NCBI GenBank assembly: GCA_963402885.1 | Contig: OY727093.1 | Span: 25,233,409 to 25,297,408 of the forward strand | Reading direction: 5' to 3' | From: Antedon bifida | Lineage: Eukaryota; Echinodermata; Crinoidea; Comatulida; Antedonidae | DNA length: 64,000 nucleotides | In this document: in pieces, positions 62,001 to 64,000 of the stretch | Position numbering within the stretch: the stretch's first letter is position 1 | Layout: each line of letters begins with the position of its first letter | Made by a program: the position numbers and the translations under genes | The notes under the pieces: model-generated | Told to the model about the DNA's origin: nothing | Database searches by the model: none | What the model saw: the letters and a program-made list of their open reading frames with translations, nothing else

Positions 62001-64000
62001 ATTCCAGGTAAGGATTGAAACATGTCACTAGGTCAGAAGTGAAGACTGGGTCTGGATTGAACCCTGGCGCTGGGCCAGGAGTGAACCCTGGCACTAGGTC
62101 AGGAGTGCACCCTGTATCTTTGGATTGAAAGGCATGCAAATTACAACAAGCTACAGCTTCATTACCAGGAGCTACTGCTTATTATTATATTTACAATGAC
62201 ATTCAGAGATAATAACAATGCTTTTGAAAATGCATTCATTTGTGCTCTATACATGATTAAATTTACTTAATGCATATTAATTTAAATAAATCCACATTCA
62301 ATTTATAGTAAAAAGATTTGCATATGTTGCTTTGTGTTTTAAACATTATTTAATTTTAAGCTACATACTTTTTCAGGAGAATATCCTCATCTCTGTAGAA
62401 ACTGTACCAACTACTGCAATATATTCTACAGCGATGACGGCGGTGTTTCCTGGCATGCTGGTGGATCAACTCCTTACACGGAAGATCAGCAGGGAATCCC
62501 AATCCAGCCAAATGAAGTCCAGGTAATCATATACTGTAAGCCCTTTCAAAAGGACACCTTCGGGACCCAACCCGTATTTCTATTTTGGTACTGTAAACTA
62601 CCAGCTTCTTGAATCTAACAAAAATATATTAAAAAGCTGTTATCAGTTTTTTTAATAGCTTTGTTATATTTTGTTGTCTTGGATGATATAAAAAGTATAT
62701 CTCTTTTTGCATGGCTTTACAAAAAGTTATTTACATAATTTCTACACAGCTTGTTTCACATACCCCACTACCTGCCTTGACAAGAAGACCCTTAATGAGT
62801 GTTCTGTCCAGGCGGTTTCTAGGCAGTAAAGTTAAATAATTAAGATTTATGTAAGCTTACATTACTTAATTATTCCTAACCGTGTAAAATAATTAACCAT
62901 GTATGCAGGTGTACCTTTTAAAAGTATTAGAATTGCTAGGCAATAAAGTTCAATGATGAAACTATATCAGGCTTATGTTCTCTGTTTTATAATTATTATG
63001 CTCTGTCTACACTATTATATATCAAAACTTCACAGTATGTGACAAAAAATGTGATGTGCCCAAATATGGACACTATGATGTCATATCACTACCATATTTA
63101 GACACATCACACTCTTTTTGTCGAACTAGTTTGATAGTATATGTAGACAGAGCTTAAGACAATGGGGTTAATTCAATAATGTGTAGGCCTACAGTATTTT
63201 TATATGTATATAGGCATACCTTTCCTAAAGCATTTAGCATTGCCAGGCAATGAAGTTAAATAATAAAGTGTAGGCCTCAGAATCTTTAATTTTAATTGTT
63301 AGCCAGTGATAAACAGTAGAAAGATCTAATCTTGTTCATAATTTTCAGGCAGTGGAATTGAATAATGGAGCTGTGTGTATTAACAGTCGCACGATTGATG
63401 CGGATCACACAAGGTCTCAAGCATATAGCTTTGATGCTGGCGTTACACTATCAAAACCTTTACTAACGTCAGTCTTTGAGCCTGGCTATAAGAAGAAGAA
63501 GGACAAGTGGCGTAGAGCATCTGCTGGAGGGTGTGCAGTAAGTGTAGTAATCTTAAGAACCCGAGAAGACACAAGCTGTTTTATTTTATCTTTCTCCCCT
63601 ACATAGCATACAGAATCATATAAACTGTGCATAGTGTTCACACATGTACTGTACCCTTTATGAGAGATTCACATTTCATATACAGTACACAATGTATCTG
63701 CATTGAACATTTTACGATTTCCATGTAGCAAATGAGTCATCATACAGTAGAACCACTATTTTTATTAGGCTGGTCTTGTTCGTTTTCCTGCACCAAACTC
63801 AAACCCAGTCAATCCTACATACTGGATGATTATGTCAAACCCAGCCCACAAGATGACACGCAAGTTTCTGTCTGTTCGTCTTAGCAAGGATGACTGCTCA
63901 ACGTGGTCAGAACCATGGATATTCCACGAGGATTTGGCCGGATACTCGGACATCACTACATTTGAATTAACCATAAACCATCGCAAGTTTACATTCTTTG
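44053..64000 (+). CDS. NEU (NEU2/3/4-like): membrane-anchored exo-alpha-sialidase (NEU2/3/4 type), 3' end cut by window
   Basis: Predicted to remove terminal sialic acids from glycans (GH33 family). Exons: 44053-44287 (acceptor at 44016), 50099-50215, 53741-53795, 54462-54632, 60076-60214, 61198-61291, 61853-61930, 62377-62522, 63349-63537, 63779 to the window end; phases all join, 482 residues seen. Residues about 20-40 are a hydrophobic anchor (FLHHVFVLLMFLSSFSFFMM) after a short basic tail, so a type II membrane topology is inferred. Sequons NST and NFT follow. Family marks in order: LFKARIPAIVY (RIP arginine), EARLEGSQDYGRMKLVLRRG (acid/base Asp), TMNPSPVVD, Asp boxes SYDLGISW and SDDGGVSW, a third SKDDCSTW, GPGHSIQLSCGRIIVP, NEVQAVELNNG (nucleophile-supporting Glu), SAGGCAAGLVRFPAP and AGYSD. 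About 25-40 C-terminal residues lie outside. Start could also be the Met at 44083. Confidence 0.93.
44490..45025. mobile_element. element with GGGCCGAATCGTCC ends
   Basis: The left end has GGGACGATTCGGCCCAC. The right end has five tandem copies of the complement, GGGCCGAATCGTCC, with variants (44940-45025). So one end is single and the other has amplified. Sialidase intron 1; the 44903-45109 frame is this repeat, not a gene. Confidence 0.65.
45118..45157. repeat. near-perfect hairpin
   Basis: GTGTACCACAAACTAA pairs with TTAGTTTGTGGTACAC across an 8-nt centre. See 39896-39952. Confidence 0.75.
45177..45725. mobile_element. AAGATGTATTGTCC family, long copy (549 bp)
   Basis: Ends AAGATGTATTGTCCC and GGGACAATACATCTT with TA on both sides, but with a longer and mostly different interior (TTCTGGAAAATCGTCGGGAG, TTTGACTGGAAGTCAAAGTT). 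No transposase frame. It may be a longer relative of the 300-bp copies. Confidence 0.75.
45936..46148. mobile_element. pogo/Tigger-like MITE (213 bp)
   Basis: Inverted ends CAGTCAACTCTCCCAATA and TATTGGGAGAGTTGACTG, with TA flanks at 45934-45935 and 46149-46150. Internal duplication of AAGACTCTCTGAAAACCAGA. Sialidase intron 1. Confidence 0.85.
46960..48526. mobile_element. composite repeat with TAGGTGATCATTT ends
   Basis: TATAGGTGATCATTTTTATC near 46970 and a 41-bp hairpin at 48486-48526 (AGGTGATCATTT / AAATGATCACCT) mark the ends. Between them, two diverged tandem copies of about 354 bp start at 47154 and 47508 (GGTGAAATT...TGATGACGT). AT-rich, many GCGCGC words near 48040 and 48170, no coding capacity. 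Confidence 0.55.
48527..50098. other. repeat-rich intron sequence
   Basis: Contains the hairpin CCGTGCTTCGCACGG (49095-49109) and a region ending near 49850 in ATGATGATGATG after GTGCGGCCCATCTATAAACA, which resembles a retroelement 3' end but is not certain. The 108-codon frame at 49011-49337 is not a recognised protein. Confidence 0.35.
50601..52810. mobile_element. outer CAGGG-ended DNA element (hAT-like), split
   Basis: Ends CAGGCCCGTAGTCAGGGGGG and CTGGCTACGGCCCTG (52796-52810), flanked by TTATT on both sides (50596-50600, 52811-52815). The left arm has a C-homopolymer of about 15 and repeats of AGCGAACCCCCC. A second element (51272-52419) lies inside. Without it and its duplication the element is about 1.06 kb, non-autonomous. 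Sialidase intron 2. Confidence 0.75.
51272..52419. mobile_element. inner CAGGGGCGG element (hAT-like), nested
   Basis: Ends CAGGGGCGGTCGCAGGA and the complement of CAGGGGCGGACCCAGGGG, flanked by GCTAT (51267-51271 and 52420-52424). 1,148 bp, no transposase frame. Same 5-bp duplication length and similar ends as the outer element. Confidence 0.78.
54120..54316. mobile_element. MITE with GGAGCTT ends in sialidase intron 3
   Basis: Imperfect arms: GGAGCTTAGCGATAACCGAC, GACC at the left and GTTGGCGGTCGTCG...AAAGCTCC at the right. TAATAG flanks the left end and appears one base after the right end. About 197 bp, only 145 bp before exon 4. Confidence 0.55.
55630..56355 (+). repeat. tandem array of partial sialidase exon 5 copies
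   Basis: Units of 155-166 bp each end with a 3' splice region and a piece of exon. The post-AG positions are 55714, 55872, 56031, 56197 and 56352 (the last cut off). The exon-like piece GACTGTGAATCCAAGCCCTA matches the start of the real exon 5 at 60076 (AACTATGAATCCAAGCCCTG). Most copies carry an insertion making a stop (CCT ATC TAG); the 56197 copy stays open through LVVDKQCHVML. One more broken copy lies at 59930-60075. Confidence 0.85.
56356..59925. mobile_element. 3.6-kb foldback element with about 530-bp arms
   Basis: The left arm 56356-56885 and right arm 59398-59925 are inverted copies. They begin GTAGTAGAGCAGTTA and share CCGGACGTTGGACACTTGG, GGCGGCCATCTTGAT and TCATTAGAGCAAATAG, with scattered changes. 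The interior holds a 30-bp minisatellite. It splits a unit of the exon-derived tandem array: AGGACTG is left of it and CTGGGCATCCAAGCC right of it (possible CTG duplication). No transposase. Confidence 0.88.
57300..58627 (+). repeat. 30-bp minisatellite, about 44 copies
   Basis: Unit TTTGTCTGTGGATGGTCTTA plus TACCCCCTTC. Because 30 is divisible by three, several frames stay open for up to 228 codons on both strands; none is a gene. A second-order period of about 491 bp is visible (landmark TCTTATACCCACC at 57361 and 57852). A C-run near 57461 varies in length between the copies. Confidence 0.95.
60412..60757 (+). repeat. direct repeats with GTGCAGCTCAGGTTTCGAAA
   Basis: GTGCAGCTCAGGTTTCGAAA with TGTACCGCAGAACTG after it occurs at about 60433-60476 and 60714-60755. 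The second copy has an extra AGATCTCGTC duplication. The palindrome 60755-60895 follows immediately. Sialidase intron 5. Confidence 0.7.
60755..60895. repeat. 141-bp near-perfect palindrome
   Basis: Arms of about 60 bp: GTTAAGTATCCACCACAGGA and TCCTGTAGTGGATACTTAAC at the edges, ACTTAATTGTTACTTAAT near the centre, around an ATATATAT core. Few mismatches. Likely a recent foldback insertion or MITE. Confidence 0.85.
61098..61141 (+). pseudogene. partial copy of sialidase exon 5 3' part
   Basis: TTTGAAGGGAAACAACTATC, TGAAGTATAC matches the real exon 5 stretch TTTCAAGGGAAACAGCTATC, TGATGTATAT at 60175-60205. It is preceded by TTTGGCAG. It ends in AAGTATAC, a weak donor, so a 24-nt microexon (FEGKQLSE) is conceivable but unproven. 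Confidence 0.6.
62000..62115 (+). repeat. short tandem repeat CACTAGGTCAGGAGTGAACC
   Basis: About four diverged units of 24 bp (variants of CTGGCACTAGGTCAGGAGTG) in sialidase intron 7. Confidence 0.7.

Overview
This window is metazoan nuclear DNA: introns with GT/AG borders, AT-rich intergenic sequence, many small DNA transposons and tRNA-type SINE pieces. Frequent TAGGCCTA-type words and the gene complement suggest a marine invertebrate deuterostome, most likely an echinoderm or relative. I cannot name the species. There are no rRNA genes, functional tRNA genes, CRISPR arrays or bacterial operons.

Layout: (1) From base 1 (already inside the array) to about 14,060 is a minisatellite/satellite array with a 68-bp unit, roughly 200 copies. 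Most units carry an internal inverted repeat. The array has a 4,008-bp higher-order period, a further 1,428-bp duplication and two copies of a non-satellite spacer. (2) 14,735-34,908 (+) is ZFC3H1, 28 coding exons, about 1,923 residues, the nuclear RNA-surveillance (PAXT) zinc-finger protein; it starts only about 0.7 kb after the array. (3) A convergent 1.85-kb intergenic region follows. (4) 36,763-42,464 (-) is TTLL12, 11 exons, 635 residues. (5) 42,465-44,016 is a divergent 5' region containing a Harbinger-type MITE. (6) 44,053 to the window end (+) is a NEU2/3/4-type sialidase, ten exons visible, cut off just before its C-terminus. It has an unusual N-terminal membrane anchor and large introns full of transposons.

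Introns and intergenic DNA hold at least a dozen MITE/foldback elements with visible terminal inverted repeats, several with target-site duplications: a nested Harbinger MITE in ZFC3H1 intron 1, four copies of an AAGATGTATTGTCC family, pogo-like MITEs, a nested pair of CAGGG-ended elements with 5-bp duplications, and a 3.6-kb foldback element with about 530-bp arms around a 30-bp minisatellite. That foldback sits inside a tandem array seeded by part of a sialidase exon. The genes are not an operon or pathway; their adjacency looks incidental. Exon borders were assigned by reading frame, splice consensus and family alignment from memory; phases sum correctly for all three genes except one weak donor in ZFC3H1 (exon 23).
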